DNA of 64,000 bases from Ensifer adhaerens (GTDB taxonomy: Bacteria > Pseudomonadota > Alphaproteobacteria > Rhizobiales > Rhizobiaceae), in contig OCMG01000004.1 of assembly GCA_900215285.1 (NCBI GenBank), positions 1,658,001 through 1,722,000 of the forward strand, in the 5' to 3' direction. Positions 38,564 to 46,919 of the stretch are shown piece after piece; position 1 is the first letter of the stretch; each line of letters begins with the position of its first letter. The notes below the pieces were generated by a model that was not told where the DNA came from, made no database searches, and saw nothing but the letters and a program-made list of their open reading frames with translations. The position numbers were made by a program, and so were the translations under genes.

Positions 38564-38892
38564 TCCAGAATGTCCATGCTGATGTGTTGCAGCCGAAAGA
38601 CCGCATCTTGCGGCTTCCAAGACCACAAATTTCGGAAATATTCAAGTCGGTCGCCACGCGAAAGAGCGGTCGGCGTGGCCGCGCCGGCCGCTCTCCGTCT
38701 CGTCAGCCGGGCGGCGATAGCCCGTTGGCGAAGCATGCATATGCAGGCGCCGCGGAATATTGCGGAGGGCGAACTCTTTCAAACTCCAGCTCGCCCCATG
38801 ACCTTGATGTGGCCATGGCACCCCGCCCGAAGGCATGGCAGTTCTCTCAAATCGCACCATTTTTTTCAACAGAAACAGATTTTTAACCTTAA
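38564..38892. other. Non-coding gap upstream of efp
   Basis: About 330 bases with no credible gene. The efp-proximal part should hold the efp promoter; the distal part (38860-38892) is AT-rich with a run of seven T and leads into the terminator palindrome of the Sel1-repeat gene. I could not place -35/-10 boxes with confidence. Confidence 0.5.
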
Positions 38893-38914
38893 ACGGCAGC
38901 GTTAACGCTGCCGT
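38893..38914 (-). terminator. Perfect 22-base palindrome terminating the Sel1-repeat gene
   Basis: ACGGCAGCGTT followed by AACGCTGCCGT, overlapping the stop codon by one base. On the minus strand it is followed by TTTAAGG and then TTAAAAA, so it can act as a terminator with a GTTAAC-centred loop. Confidence 0.7.
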
Positions 38915-40122
38915 CAGCGCAGGCGGATCAGCCGTTGCTGCTTGTTGGCCGCTTCGATGGCGGCCTTCTGCTGCTGGTCGGTCAAGCCCTGGAAGGCGTC
39001 CTCGAGATATTTGTCCTCGCGGCCTGCACGGCGGGACATGACGTACCATTTGCCCGCTTCGGCGACATCCTGTTTCGTCCCGATGCCTTGGATGAGAAGA
39101 TGGGCAAGCTTGTTCTGCGCTGCGACGTTACCTGCAGAAGCGGCGCGATACATCCAGGCAAAGCCGGCGTCCTGGTCGCGCGGAAATTCGATGCCGTCGA
39201 TCAGCCAGATCGCCATGTCGAACTCTGCCGTGTCATATCCTGCCTTGGCAGCGCGCAACAGCCAGTCCTTGGCGCTGTCGCGCTTTTCCTTCGGCAGTCC
39301 GGGCAGGTTCAGATAGATCTGGGACAGCGCGTATTCCGCATCGGCGATGCCTTTGGCCGCGGATTTCTCGTAGTAGGGCAGGGCGTTGCGCAGGCCCTCT
39401 TCGCCGGGCTTCTGGGAGACGAGTATCTGCGCCCAGTTGAAGGCGGCCAGCGGGTTGCCGGCGTCCGCTGCCTTGTGCATGAGCTCATCGGCCCGCGCCT
39501 TGTCCTGCTTGACCAGTCGCCCCTCCATCAGGATGAGAGCGTAGCGGAACATGGCGGACGGGTCGCCGCCCTCTGCCGCCTTGGAATACCAGAAGACGGC
39601 CTTCTGCACATCCTGCTTCACGCCCATGCCGCGCGCCAGAAGTTCGGCGATCAGTGTCTGGGCAGCCGGATCGCCCAACTGGGCCCGCGGCAAAGCCTTG
39701 TCGAGCGCGGTGATGTAATAGCCCCGCTGGTAGGCGCCATAGGCCTCGTCCACCTTGCCCTTGAAGGGTTTTTCCGGCGGCAGGTCGGGGAGCCGCAATC
39801 CCATCCGGTCGTAGAGGCCGGTGCCGGTGGAGGGGGCTGCGTCCGGCTTGGACAGCTGGTCGACCGGCTTGCCGTCCGGCCCGATGACCTTGCCGTCGAG
39901 CGGCTCATCCCTGGCGATGGACGGGGTGCCGGCGGGTGCGATGACACGCGATGTCTTCGCCGATTCGCCATCCGCCGGTCCGGCAGCGTCGTCATCCACC
40001 CCGTCCTGCAGGTTCACGCCTGGCAGATCGTCGGTCGCCAGCGCATATTGCGCCGTGCTGCCCATAAGGACTGCCAGCGCCAGAGCCAGGCCTGTTCGAC
40101 GAATGAGAGAGTTCCCGCACAT
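38914..40122 (-). CDS. Exported Sel1/TPR-like repeat protein
   Basis: 402 residues. A signal peptide (SLIRRTGLALALAVLMGSTAQYALA) is followed by an acidic low-complexity stretch to about 100 and then at least six Sel1-like repeats: AQTLIAELLARGMGVKQD, AVFWYSKAAEGGDPSAMFRY, AADAGNPLAAFNWAQILVSQ, YEKSAAKGIADAEYALSQI, LLRAAKAGYDTAEFDMAIWL and MYRAASAGNVAAQNKLAHLL. Such solenoids bind partner proteins; rhizobial ExoR is a periplasmic member, but sequence alone does not justify that name. It lies 11 bases downstream of the thiE-like gene. Confidence 0.88.
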   Translation of the reverse strand: MCGNSLIRRTGLALALAVLMGSTAQYALATDDLPGVNLQDGVDDDAAGPADGESAKTSRVIAPAGTPSIARDEPLDGKVIGPDGKPVDQLSKPDAAPSTGTGLYDRMGLRLPDLPPEKPFKGKVDEAYGAYQRGYYITALDKALPRAQLGDPAAQTLIAELLARGMGVKQDVQKAVFWYSKAAEGGDPSAMFRYALILMEGRLVKQDKARADELMHKAADAGNPLAAFNWAQILVSQKPGEEGLRNALPYYEKSAAKGIADAEYALSQIYLNLPGLPKEKRDSAKDWLLRAAKAGYDTAEFDMAIWLIDGIEFPRDQDAGFAWMYRAASAGNVAAQNKLAHLLIQGIGTKQDVAEAGKWYVMSRRAGREDKYLEDAFQGLTDQQQKAAIEAANKQQRLIRLR

Positions 40123-40133
40123 GGTGACTATAC

Positions 40134-40784
40134 TTACTCAAACCTTGGCGCTTTTTCGTCAAGAAGCGCATTGGCTTGCGCAACCACGATGGCTGCACGA
40201 CCGGGCTCTGCGAAGACGGCTGTCGAGAGGGCTGCGAATTCCGCGCCGGTCTCAGCGATCGCCAGCACGGAGGCGGGATCGGTGCCGCCCATGACGATGC
40301 AAGGGATCGATACCATCGACGCCCACCATTCGCCCAGCGCGAGGTTTTTTGGATGCGGTTCCGGCTTGATGTCGCCGCCGATCTTGCCGAAGAAGACGTA
40401 GTCGGGATCGAGTTCTCCGACTTCGAGCGCCTGGTGGCGGTCGCTGACGCGGCCGGCACCGACGATGAGCTTCGGCCGGAATTTTTCCACCGCATCGGCA
40501 AGCTCTGCAAACGGCGCATCGATGTGAAGTCCATCGGCCTTGGCGCGGCCGGCGACACGGCTATCGTTGACGACAAGGGCCGCAGCACCCGCCGCCTGAA
40601 TAACAGGCACCAGGACCTCGGCGTGGCGCTGGAACTCGTCGTCGGAACGACCGTAACCGGGCACGATCACGGTCGCGACGTCGCCGCCCTTGAGTGCGTC
40701 AGCCACAACGCGGGTCCGCTCTGCGGCATCATCGATGTCCGGTGCAATCAACACGAGGCGGCAGCGGTATCTTATAGTCGACAT
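40134..40784 (-). CDS. Thiamine-phosphate synthase-like protein (ThiE/TenI superfamily)
   Basis: 216 residues with a TIM-barrel ThiE/TenI pattern: LVVNDSRVAGRAKADGLHID, PDYVFFGKIGGD, IPCIVMGGTDPASV and a C-terminal GAEFAALSTAVF. True ThiE proteins usually read DGVHLGQ where this one has DGLHIDAP, and the diphosphate-binding residues are not all obvious, so it may be a TenI-like or other paralogue. No other thiamine genes are adjacent. It precedes the Sel1-repeat gene. Confidence 0.75.
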   Translation of the reverse strand: MSTIRYRCRLVLIAPDIDDAAERTRVVADALKGGDVATVIVPGYGRSDDEFQRHAEVLVPVIQAAGAAALVVNDSRVAGRAKADGLHIDAPFAELADAVEKFRPKLIVGAGRVSDRHQALEVGELDPDYVFFGKIGGDIKPEPHPKNLALGEWWASMVSIPCIVMGGTDPASVLAIAETGAEFAALSTAVFAEPGRAAIVVAQANALLDEKAPRFE

Positions 40785-41081
40785 GTGTGGCGCAATCCTT
40801 TGGGCATCCGGCCCCTGTAGGCATCAGTTCGATTCGTTGCACGGCGTCCAGGCGGTCACCCGGCCTTCGCAACGATATCCGTGATGATCTCATATACAAG
40901 CTTCGTCGCGGTCGCAAAGGTCTCATTGCGTCCGGCGACGGTTCAAGTTTATACTGCAGTTGCTCACGAACTGGGCAGGCCGATTTAGAAAGATGCAAGT
41001 CTCTAAAAACGTGTCATTTTTATTGGTTTGCACTGCACAAACTCTCTTGCCCGTGGGCAGGGATTATTTTAGGGTCCGCGC

Positions 41082-41342
41082 ATGTCGAAGCCCGATGCAT
41101 TTTCAGCGATTGCCGATCCGAACAGGCGCTACCTGCTTGAGGAATTGCGCCGCACGCCGCGCACCGTCAACGAACTGGCCGAGGGCTTGCCCATCAGCCG
41201 CCCGGCCGTTTCCCAGCATCTCAAGGCGTTGCTTGACAGCGATCTGGTGAAGGTGACGGCCAAGGGCACGAAGCGGATCTACTCGATCAACGCTCAAGGG
41301 TTCAACAAGCTCAATCTGTGGCTCGATCAGTTCTGGGCCTGA
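41082..41342 (+). CDS. ArsR-family winged-helix repressor
   Basis: 86 residues, one winged-helix domain: FSAIADPNRRYLLEELRR, TVNELAEGLPISRPAVSQHL, LLDSDLVKVTAKGTKRIYS. No cysteine metal site is seen, so it belongs to the non-metal subgroup (SdpR-like) that often precedes an SRPBCC/AHSA1 gene; no such partner follows here. A 297-base region upstream, shared divergently with the thiE-like gene, is free of genes and presumably holds its operator. Confidence 0.88.
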   Translation: MSKPDAFSAIADPNRRYLLEELRRTPRTVNELAEGLPISRPAVSQHLKALLDSDLVKVTAKGTKRIYSINAQGFNKLNLWLDQFWA

Positions 41343-41552
41343 ATTGCTTTCTCCTCGGAGCTCCCAAGCTGCCTGGCAGATGGCCTCGAAATCCTAAAAA
41401 TAAAGCCACCGGAACCAAAGCAACCCTAGGGCGCAATGATGATTCCGATGGCTGGTCTTCAAATCCGTCAAAAGCCGGTCTCACTGCATGACTATCATGC
41501 CGGCCTCTGGATTGGTTCCCTTCGCCGTTCAGCCGAAGGAGGAATGCTGGTT

Positions 41553-41726
41553 TTAATGAACGGATGAGCGAATCCGCTCGATTTCATCCTTAATGCGCAA
41601 CTTGCGCCGCTTGATTTCCATGATTTTCGTGGCATCTGCTGAAGGCTGGTTCATCGCCGAGTGGAGTTCCTCCTCAAGATCTCCGTGTCTCTTGGTAAGC
41701 GTTGCAAGATGAGCCTCGATATTCAT
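41553..41726 (-). CDS. DUF465 (YdcH-family) small protein
   Basis: 57 residues. A helical hairpin pattern HLATLTKRHGDLEEELHSAM, then KRRKLRIKDEIERI, typical of DUF465. Function unknown. The start at 41726 has AAGGA nine bases upstream. Divergent from a second DUF465 gene 212 bases away. The 210-base gap downstream to the arsR stop holds a nested hairpin (GCATG-ACTAT-CATGC at 41486-41500 within GCCGG/CCGGC). Confidence 0.85.
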   Translation of the reverse strand: MNIEAHLATLTKRHGDLEEELHSAMNQPSADATKIMEIKRRKLRIKDEIERIRSSVH

Positions 41727-41938
41727 GCGGCACGTCCTTCCTTCCCTAGTGGCCCGCACCCTGTATCGCCTCAGGGTACCCCAAGCCGTAACACCCGAAA
41801 GTGTGTCATAGAATTGTAATCTTGTCGAAGGCGAAATCGTGGCAAGGGATAACTTCCCGTTAACGCGTTTTTTGTGATAGGAGCGGCGAGCGCGAAATTT
41901 GTGTATGATGTTAAGGCGCTACAGAACGGGGAATGGGG

Positions 41939-42142
41939 ATGGCAGACCAGGATCAGGCGGAATTGCGGATGTCGGCCGCGAAGCTCAGGCAGGAGCATGA
42001 AGACTACGACGCCGCGATCAATGCCATGATCACCGTCGGCTGCGACGCTCTTCGCATCCAGCGGATGAAGAAGAAGAAGCTGGCGATCAAGGACAAGCTG
42101 ACCAAGGTCGAGGACCAGATCATCCCGGACATCATTGCCTGA
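41939..42142 (+). CDS. DUF465 (YdcH-family) small protein, second copy
   Basis: 67 residues: [19 protein letters not shown], then [20 protein letters not shown], a DUF465 helical hairpin. The ATG at 41939 has GGGGA six bases upstream; an ATG two codons earlier is also possible. It lies 13 bases before purE on the same strand and is probably cotranscribed with purEK. Function unknown. Confidence 0.86.
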   Translation: MADQDQAELRMSAAKLRQEHEDYDAAINAMITVGCDALRIQRMKKKKLAIKDKLTKVEDQIIPDIIA

Positions 42143-42155
42143 CATGGAGCACGAC

Positions 42156-42656
42156 ATGACCTATGCCGGCCCGCCGCCCGTCGCCATCATCATGGGAAGC
42201 CAGTCCGACTGGGAAACCATGAAGAATGCCGCAGACACGCTGGATATGCTTGGTATTCCATATGAATCCCGGATCATTTCGGCGCATCGCACACCTGATC
42301 GGCTCGTCTCCTTTGCGAAGGGTGCGCGCGAGGAAGGCTTCAAGGTCATCATCGCCGGCGCCGGCGGGGCCGCGCATCTTCCGGGTATGGCGGCTGCCAT
42401 GACGCCGCTGCCGGTTTTCGGCGTTCCTGTGCAGTCGAAGGCACTCTCGGGCCAGGACAGTCTCCTGTCCATCGTGCAGATGCCGGCGGGCATTCCGGTG
42501 GGCACTTTGGCCATCGGTCGAGCAGGTGCGGTGAACGCTGCTCTGCTCGCTGCAGCGGTGCTCGCGCTCTCCGACGAAGACGTTGCCCTGAAGCTCGACG
42601 ACTACCGCGCACGGCAGACCGCATCGGTCGCGGACTACCCTGTGGATAATAGCTAA
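42156..42656 (+). CDS. purE: N5-carboxyaminoimidazole ribonucleotide mutase (class I PurE)
   Basis: 166 residues. Moves the carboxyl group of N5-CAIR to give CAIR in purine synthesis. Motifs: [64 protein letters not shown]. The start at 42156 has GGAG seven bases upstream. The TAA overlaps the purK ATG by one base, so the two are coupled. Confidence 0.97.
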   Translation: MTYAGPPPVAIIMGSQSDWETMKNAADTLDMLGIPYESRIISAHRTPDRLVSFAKGAREEGFKVIIAGAGGAAHLPGMAAAMTPLPVFGVPVQSKALSGQDSLLSIVQMPAGIPVGTLAIGRAGAVNAALLAAAVLALSDEDVALKLDDYRARQTASVADYPVDNS

Positions 42657-43711
42657 TGTCTATGAAGACGATCGGCATTATCGGGGGCGGCCAGCTCGGA
42701 CGCATGCTGGCCATGGCCGCCGCCCGCCTCAATTTCAGAACAGTGATCCTGGAGCCGCAGGCCGATTGTCCGGCCGCGCAGGTGGCGAACCGCCAGATCG
42801 TTGGCGCTTATGACAATCCGCACGCGCTCGCGGAACTCGCAGATGCCTGCGATATCGTAACTTACGAATTCGAGAACGTGCCGGTGGATGCTGCCGAAAC
42901 GCTGGCAGCGTCGCGCCCGGTCTATCCACCGCCGCGCGCGCTTGAGGTGTCGCAGGACCGATTGACGGAAAAGGAATTCCTGGCCTCGTGCGGCATTGCG
43001 ACCGCGCAGTTCCGCCGCATCGACAGCCAGGACGATCTCGTCGCTGCGCTGGCGGAATTTGGCGGGGAGGGGGTCTTGAAGACCCGCCGCATGGGCTATG
43101 ACGGCAAGGGTCAGCGCGTGTTCCGCAAGGGGGACGATCCGGCAGGCACCTACGAGGCGCTGGGCGGTGTCCCGCTGATTCTCGAAAGCTTCGTTGCTTT
43201 CGAGCGCGAGATCTCGGTGATTGCGGCGCGTGGTGTCGATGGAGGCTTCACCGCTTACGATCCCGCGGAGAATGTCCACAAGAATGGCATTCTCCATACC
43301 TCGACCCTGCCTGCCTCGGTTTCGGCTGCCACGGCTGCCGCTGCGACCGAGGCAGCACGGGCGATCTTGGACAAGCTTTCGTATGTCGGCGTTATCGGCG
43401 TCGAGTTCTTCGTCGGTGCTGACGGTTCGCTGATTGCCAATGAAATGGCCCCTCGCGTCCATAATTCCGGCCATTGGACGGAGGCCGCCTGCATCGTCTC
43501 GCAGTTCGAGCAGCATATCCGCGCGGTTGCCGGCCTGCCGCTGGGCGATACGTCGCGGCATTCCGACTGCGTGATGCAGAACCTCATCGGCGACGACATC
43601 GCGACGGTCGGAGACTGGCTGAAGACGAAGGACGCACTGGTTCATCTCTATGGCAAGGCCGAGGCGCGGCCGGGCCGGAAGATGGGCCATGTCACGGTTC
43701 TGAAACGTTGA
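42656..43711 (+). CDS. purK: N5-carboxyaminoimidazole ribonucleotide synthase
   Basis: 351 residues, ATP-grasp fold. Makes N5-CAIR from AIR, bicarbonate and ATP, feeding PurE. Motifs: [17 protein letters not shown] at the N-terminus, [19 protein letters not shown], and [17 protein letters not shown] with the metal-binding Glu and Asn. Full length. A terminator hairpin follows 62 bases after the stop. Confidence 0.97.
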   Translation: MSMKTIGIIGGGQLGRMLAMAAARLNFRTVILEPQADCPAAQVANRQIVGAYDNPHALAELADACDIVTYEFENVPVDAAETLAASRPVYPPPRALEVSQDRLTEKEFLASCGIATAQFRRIDSQDDLVAALAEFGGEGVLKTRRMGYDGKGQRVFRKGDDPAGTYEALGGVPLILESFVAFEREISVIAARGVDGGFTAYDPAENVHKNGILHTSTLPASVSAATAAAATEAARAILDKLSYVGVIGVEFFVGADGSLIANEMAPRVHNSGHWTEAACIVSQFEQHIRAVAGLPLGDTSRHSDCVMQNLIGDDIATVGDWLKTKDALVHLYGKAEARPGRKMGHVTVLKR

Positions 43712-43772
43712 AAATGCAGTCCAGACCGTTGACACGCGTGTCACGGAACTGTATCACGCCGCCAACCTGAAG

Positions 43773-43796
43773 AGCGCGCCCTGCTGGCGCGCTTTT
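43773..43796 (+). terminator. Rho-independent terminator after purK
   Basis: AGCGCGCC (43773-43780), loop CTGCT, GGCGCGCT (43786-43793), followed by TTT: an 8-bp GC stem closing the DUF465-purE-purK unit. Confidence 0.9.
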
Positions 43797-43856
43797 GATT
43801 GTATAGATTGTGATGAAGGAACGGCAACGTTTCTTCCAACCACGCGGATCAGAAAA

Positions 43857-43982
43857 ATGAAGATCAAGAATTCGCTCAAGTCGCTGAAGGCCCGCCACCG
43901 CGAAAACCGTCTGGTTCGCCGCAAGGGCCGCATTTACATCATCAACAAGCTGAACCCGCGCTACAAGGCCCGTCAGGGCTGA
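43857..43982 (+). CDS. rpmJ: 50S ribosomal protein L36, zinc-free form
   Basis: 41 residues: [41 protein letters not shown]. The standard L36 zinc ribbon (three Cys and one His) is absent; this is the cysteine-free form that is common in alphaproteobacteria. It sits alone between the purK terminator and a TPR gene; only one base separates its stop from the next open frame, but the real TPR start is further on. Confidence 0.96.
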   Translation: MKIKNSLKSLKARHRENRLVRRKGRIYIINKLNPRYKARQG

Positions 43983-44055
43983 TTGCGCGCCTCCCGCCTT
44001 TTCGAGGCTTTCAAGGTCTCGGGCGTGATGCAGCATAATTTTGTTGATCTTCGAC

Positions 44056-44081
44056 CATGGCGGAGTACGATCTCCGCCATG
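44056..44081 (+). promoter_or_regulatory. Hairpin sequestering the start of the TPR gene
   Basis: CATGGCGGAG (44056-44065), loop TACGAT, CTCCGCCATG (44072-44081): a perfect 10-bp stem. The GGAG ribosome-site candidate is in the left arm and the ATG start codon is in the right arm, so translation should be limited unless the stem is opened. Confidence 0.65.
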
Positions 44082-44669
44082 CGTTTTCTTGCGACATTGA
44101 TCCTGCCGGTTCTGATTCTTTCCGCCGCTTCGGCGCCGCCCGCAGTTGAGCCGCCGCCGCAGGATCCACCCCTGGCCGCCGTCTCTCCGGCACAGAAACT
44201 CGACAAGCTGTTTGCGCAACTGAAGCGAACGCGCGATCCGGATGCCGCGCAGGCGATCGTCGGGGACATATGGGCGGCATGGAACATTTCCGGCAGCGCC
44301 ACCGTCGATCTCATGCTGCGTTCCGCCGACATGGCGGCGAGCAAGCAGCAATATTCGGCCGCCCTCGATTATCTCGACGAAGCGATCGCATTGAAGCCGG
44401 ACTATGCCGGAAGCTGGAACAAGCGCGCCACGCTGCATTTCAAGACGGGCAATTTCGAACGCTCCATGGCCGATATCGCGCAGGTGCTGGCGCGTGAGCC
44501 GCGACACTTCGGAGCACTCACCGGCATGGCCACCATTCTGGAAGATGCCGGGCAAGATGCGGCCGCTCTGGCGGTGTGGGAACGGGTTATCGACATCTAC
44601 CCCGCCAACCGCGACGCTCAGGGTCATGTGCGCTCGCTGACCGAAAAGCTCGACGGCAACAAGACCTGA
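44079..44669 (+). CDS. Exported TPR-repeat protein
   Basis: 196 residues. MRFLATLILPVLILSAASAP is a signal peptide, which decides the start at 44079. Two to three TPR-like helices follow: YSAALDYLDEAIALKPDYAG, AGSWNKRATLHFKTGNFERS and HFGALTGMATILEDAGQDAA. Probably a periplasmic adaptor; no function is known. The start codon lies in a perfect hairpin. The neighbour upstream is rpmJ. Confidence 0.82.
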   Translation: MRFLATLILPVLILSAASAPPAVEPPPQDPPLAAVSPAQKLDKLFAQLKRTRDPDAAQAIVGDIWAAWNISGSATVDLMLRSADMAASKQQYSAALDYLDEAIALKPDYAGSWNKRATLHFKTGNFERSMADIAQVLAREPRHFGALTGMATILEDAGQDAAALAVWERVIDIYPANRDAQGHVRSLTEKLDGNKT

Positions 44670-44733
44670 GCCGATCCAGCCGGAGGTTTTGCGCGTAAGA
44701 CCTTCATCGCCCTCTCGATTAGATCGCTTTTTC

Positions 44734-45759
44734 ATGCTGAGAATCCTTCTGGCGCTGGTCGTCGTCTTTCCGTTTGTCGCTCTTGCCGCCGGATTCGTGT
44801 TCACCGAATGGAAGACCTCGCAATTCGAGACCGCCTATCCGAATATCGGCCGGCGCACGGATATTGGCGGCTATGCGCTGAACAGCGTCGACATTCCCGC
44901 CGGGGCGAATGCGGATCTGCCTCCCATCGTCTTCATCCACGGCGCGAGCGGAAACCTGCGCGACCAGCTTTTCGCTTTCGAAAAGCCGCTTGAAGGGCGG
45001 GCCCGGCTGATCTTCGTGGATCGACCGGGTTATGGATATTCCGATCGCGGCGGCGCGGAAAACGACACGCCGGCGGGCCAGGCGGATGCCATCGCGCGGC
45101 TTCTGGAGAAAAAGGGCATAGACCACGCGATCATCGTCGGCCACTCGCTGGGCGGGGCGATTGCGGCGAGTTTTGGTGTGCGCCATCCGGACAAGACCGC
45201 CGGGCTGCTCTTCCTGTCGGCGGCAACGCATCCCTGGAAGGGCGGCGTCGACTGGTATTACGATCTCGCTGCGATGCCGGTCATCGGCACGATCTTCCGT
45301 TACACGATGCTGCTGCCGGTGGGCCTTGAGCGGATTGATAGCGGGAGCCGTGCGGTCTTCGCACCCAATCCCATGCCGGCCGACTATGTGGCGAATACGA
45401 TGCCGGGCATGATCCTGCGCCCTTCGGCTTTCTATGCGAACGCCGTCGACGTTTCCGGTCTCAACGCCTTCGTGAAGACCATGGCGCCGCACTACAGGGA
45501 GATCACGGCGCCAACGGTGATCATGACCGGCGACAGCGATGACATCGTGGCAGAGGAAATCCATTCCGTCGGCCTCAAGCGTGACATCCCGAACTCGGAA
45601 CTCCTCTGGCTCAAGGCCGTTGGGCACAAGACGGATTATGTGGCGAATGGACTGGCGGTGGCCGCCATTGAAAAGCTTGCCGGAAAGCCGCGCGATCTGG
45701 CGGCTATGGCGGTGCGGTTCCATGCACCGCAGGATGTCCGGGCAGCGTTGCGGAAATAG
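44734..45759 (+). CDS. Membrane-anchored alpha/beta hydrolase
   Basis: 341 residues. An N-terminal hydrophobic anchor (ILLALVVVFPFVALAAGFVF) is followed by an alpha/beta-hydrolase fold: oxyanion region VFIHGASGNLRDQ, nucleophile elbow IVGHSLGGAI (Ser), an acid in MTGDSDDIV and a C-terminal His in VGHKTDYV. Substrate unknown. The ribosome site before 44734 is weak. Confidence 0.88.
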   Translation: MLRILLALVVVFPFVALAAGFVFTEWKTSQFETAYPNIGRRTDIGGYALNSVDIPAGANADLPPIVFIHGASGNLRDQLFAFEKPLEGRARLIFVDRPGYGYSDRGGAENDTPAGQADAIARLLEKKGIDHAIIVGHSLGGAIAASFGVRHPDKTAGLLFLSAATHPWKGGVDWYYDLAAMPVIGTIFRYTMLLPVGLERIDSGSRAVFAPNPMPADYVANTMPGMILRPSAFYANAVDVSGLNAFVKTMAPHYREITAPTVIMTGDSDDIVAEEIHSVGLKRDIPNSELLWLKAVGHKTDYVANGLAVAAIEKLAGKPRDLAAMAVRFHAPQDVRAALRK

Positions 45760-45874
45760 GCTGCGACCGATGGTCAGCAAGCTGTGCAAGGCCTTGAGGC
45801 GCTGATGCTTTTGCGCTTCATTTCACCGCAGTCTTCCACTAACCTCGCCTGAAATTGCTGGAGGTGCATAGTCA

Positions 45875-46918
45875 ATGTCGGATCTGGATGTGGCAGTGGA
45901 GCGGGAGCGGGTCGTCCAGAACGAGGGCTACGTCCAGAAGCTGTCGAGCCCCATGGCGTATTTCTGGCCCATGGCGATCTTCATCATCCTGGCCGCTTTC
46001 GTTGCGGCCATCCTCTACCGGCAGGCTCATGCCGCCTTCGTGTCCAATCCCGGTCTCAACAGCCTCATCATCGGTGTGCTGGTCATCGGCATCATCCTGA
46101 ATTTCAGCCATGTTCTGCGTCTCCGACCCGAAGTGCGCTGGTTCAACGCCTTCCGCGCGGCGGGCAGCATCGAGAAGGCCGGCCGCGCGCCGGTTCTGCT
46201 CGCGCCCATGCGCGTGCTGCTCGCCGGCAGCCGGAACATGGCGATTTCGGCAGTGGCGCTCAGATCCATCCTCGATTCGATCGCGAGCCGGCTGGATGAG
46301 TCTCGCGACACAACCCGCTACCTGACCGGGCTTCTGGTCTTCCTCGGCCTCCTGGGCACGTTCTGGGGCCTGCTCGGCACGATCGGCTCGATCAGCTCCG
46401 TCATCCAGTCGTTGAGCGTGGGCGCAGGCGACACGGCGGATGTGTTGAGCGCGTTGAAGGAAGGCCTATCGGCGCCGCTTTCCGGGATGTCGACGGCTTT
46501 TTCCTCCTCCCTTTTCGGTCTTTCCGGCTCGCTCGTTCTTGGCTTCCTCGATCTTCAGGCCGGCCGGGCGCAGAACCGCTTCTACAACGAACTGGAAGAG
46601 TGGCTGTCGTCGGTTACCGATCTGTCCAGTGATATGGGCGTTCAGGCCGGTGTTGCCGGGACTTCGCCTCTGCCGTTACAGGCACAGGATGACATTCGCC
46701 TCGTCACACAGCAGCTCTCGCGCCTTGCCAGCGAAAGCGCGTCCAACCAGCGCGCCACCACGGCCATGGCCAACCTTGCCGAAGGTATTCAGGGTCTTGT
46801 GAAGAACATGCGCACCGAGCAGCAGATGCTGCGCGACTGGATCGAAGCCCACCAGTCCGAATCCCGCGATCTTCGCGTGGCGCTCGAACGCCTCGTGAAG
46901 GCGCTGGAGGAGAAGTAG
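45875..46918 (+). CDS. MotA/TolQ/ExbB-type proton-channel protein
   Basis: 347 residues. Four membrane segments are seen: about 27-48, 62-80, 150-178 and 190-220. The conserved region LTGLLVFLGLLGTFWGLLGT and the GLSAPLSGMSTAFSSSLFGL stretch are of the MotA_ExbB channel family. A cytoplasmic C-terminal coiled coil of about 90 residues follows. It pairs with the OmpA-like gene one base downstream, making a probable proton-driven channel complex. No flagellar genes are adjacent, so the powered machine is unknown. Confidence 0.85.
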   Translation: MSDLDVAVERERVVQNEGYVQKLSSPMAYFWPMAIFIILAAFVAAILYRQAHAAFVSNPGLNSLIIGVLVIGIILNFSHVLRLRPEVRWFNAFRAAGSIEKAGRAPVLLAPMRVLLAGSRNMAISAVALRSILDSIASRLDESRDTTRYLTGLLVFLGLLGTFWGLLGTIGSISSVIQSLSVGAGDTADVLSALKEGLSAPLSGMSTAFSSSLFGLSGSLVLGFLDLQAGRAQNRFYNELEEWLSSVTDLSSDMGVQAGVAGTSPLPLQAQDDIRLVTQQLSRLASESASNQRATTAMANLAEGIQGLVKNMRTEQQMLRDWIEAHQSESRDLRVALERLVKALEEK

Positions 46919-46919
46919 G

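Noticed and set aside
38914..40122. Naming the Sel1-repeat protein ExoR
   Set aside because: It is exported and has Sel1-like repeats like ExoR, but it is longer, has an acidic N-terminal linker, and repeats alone do not identify the orthologue.
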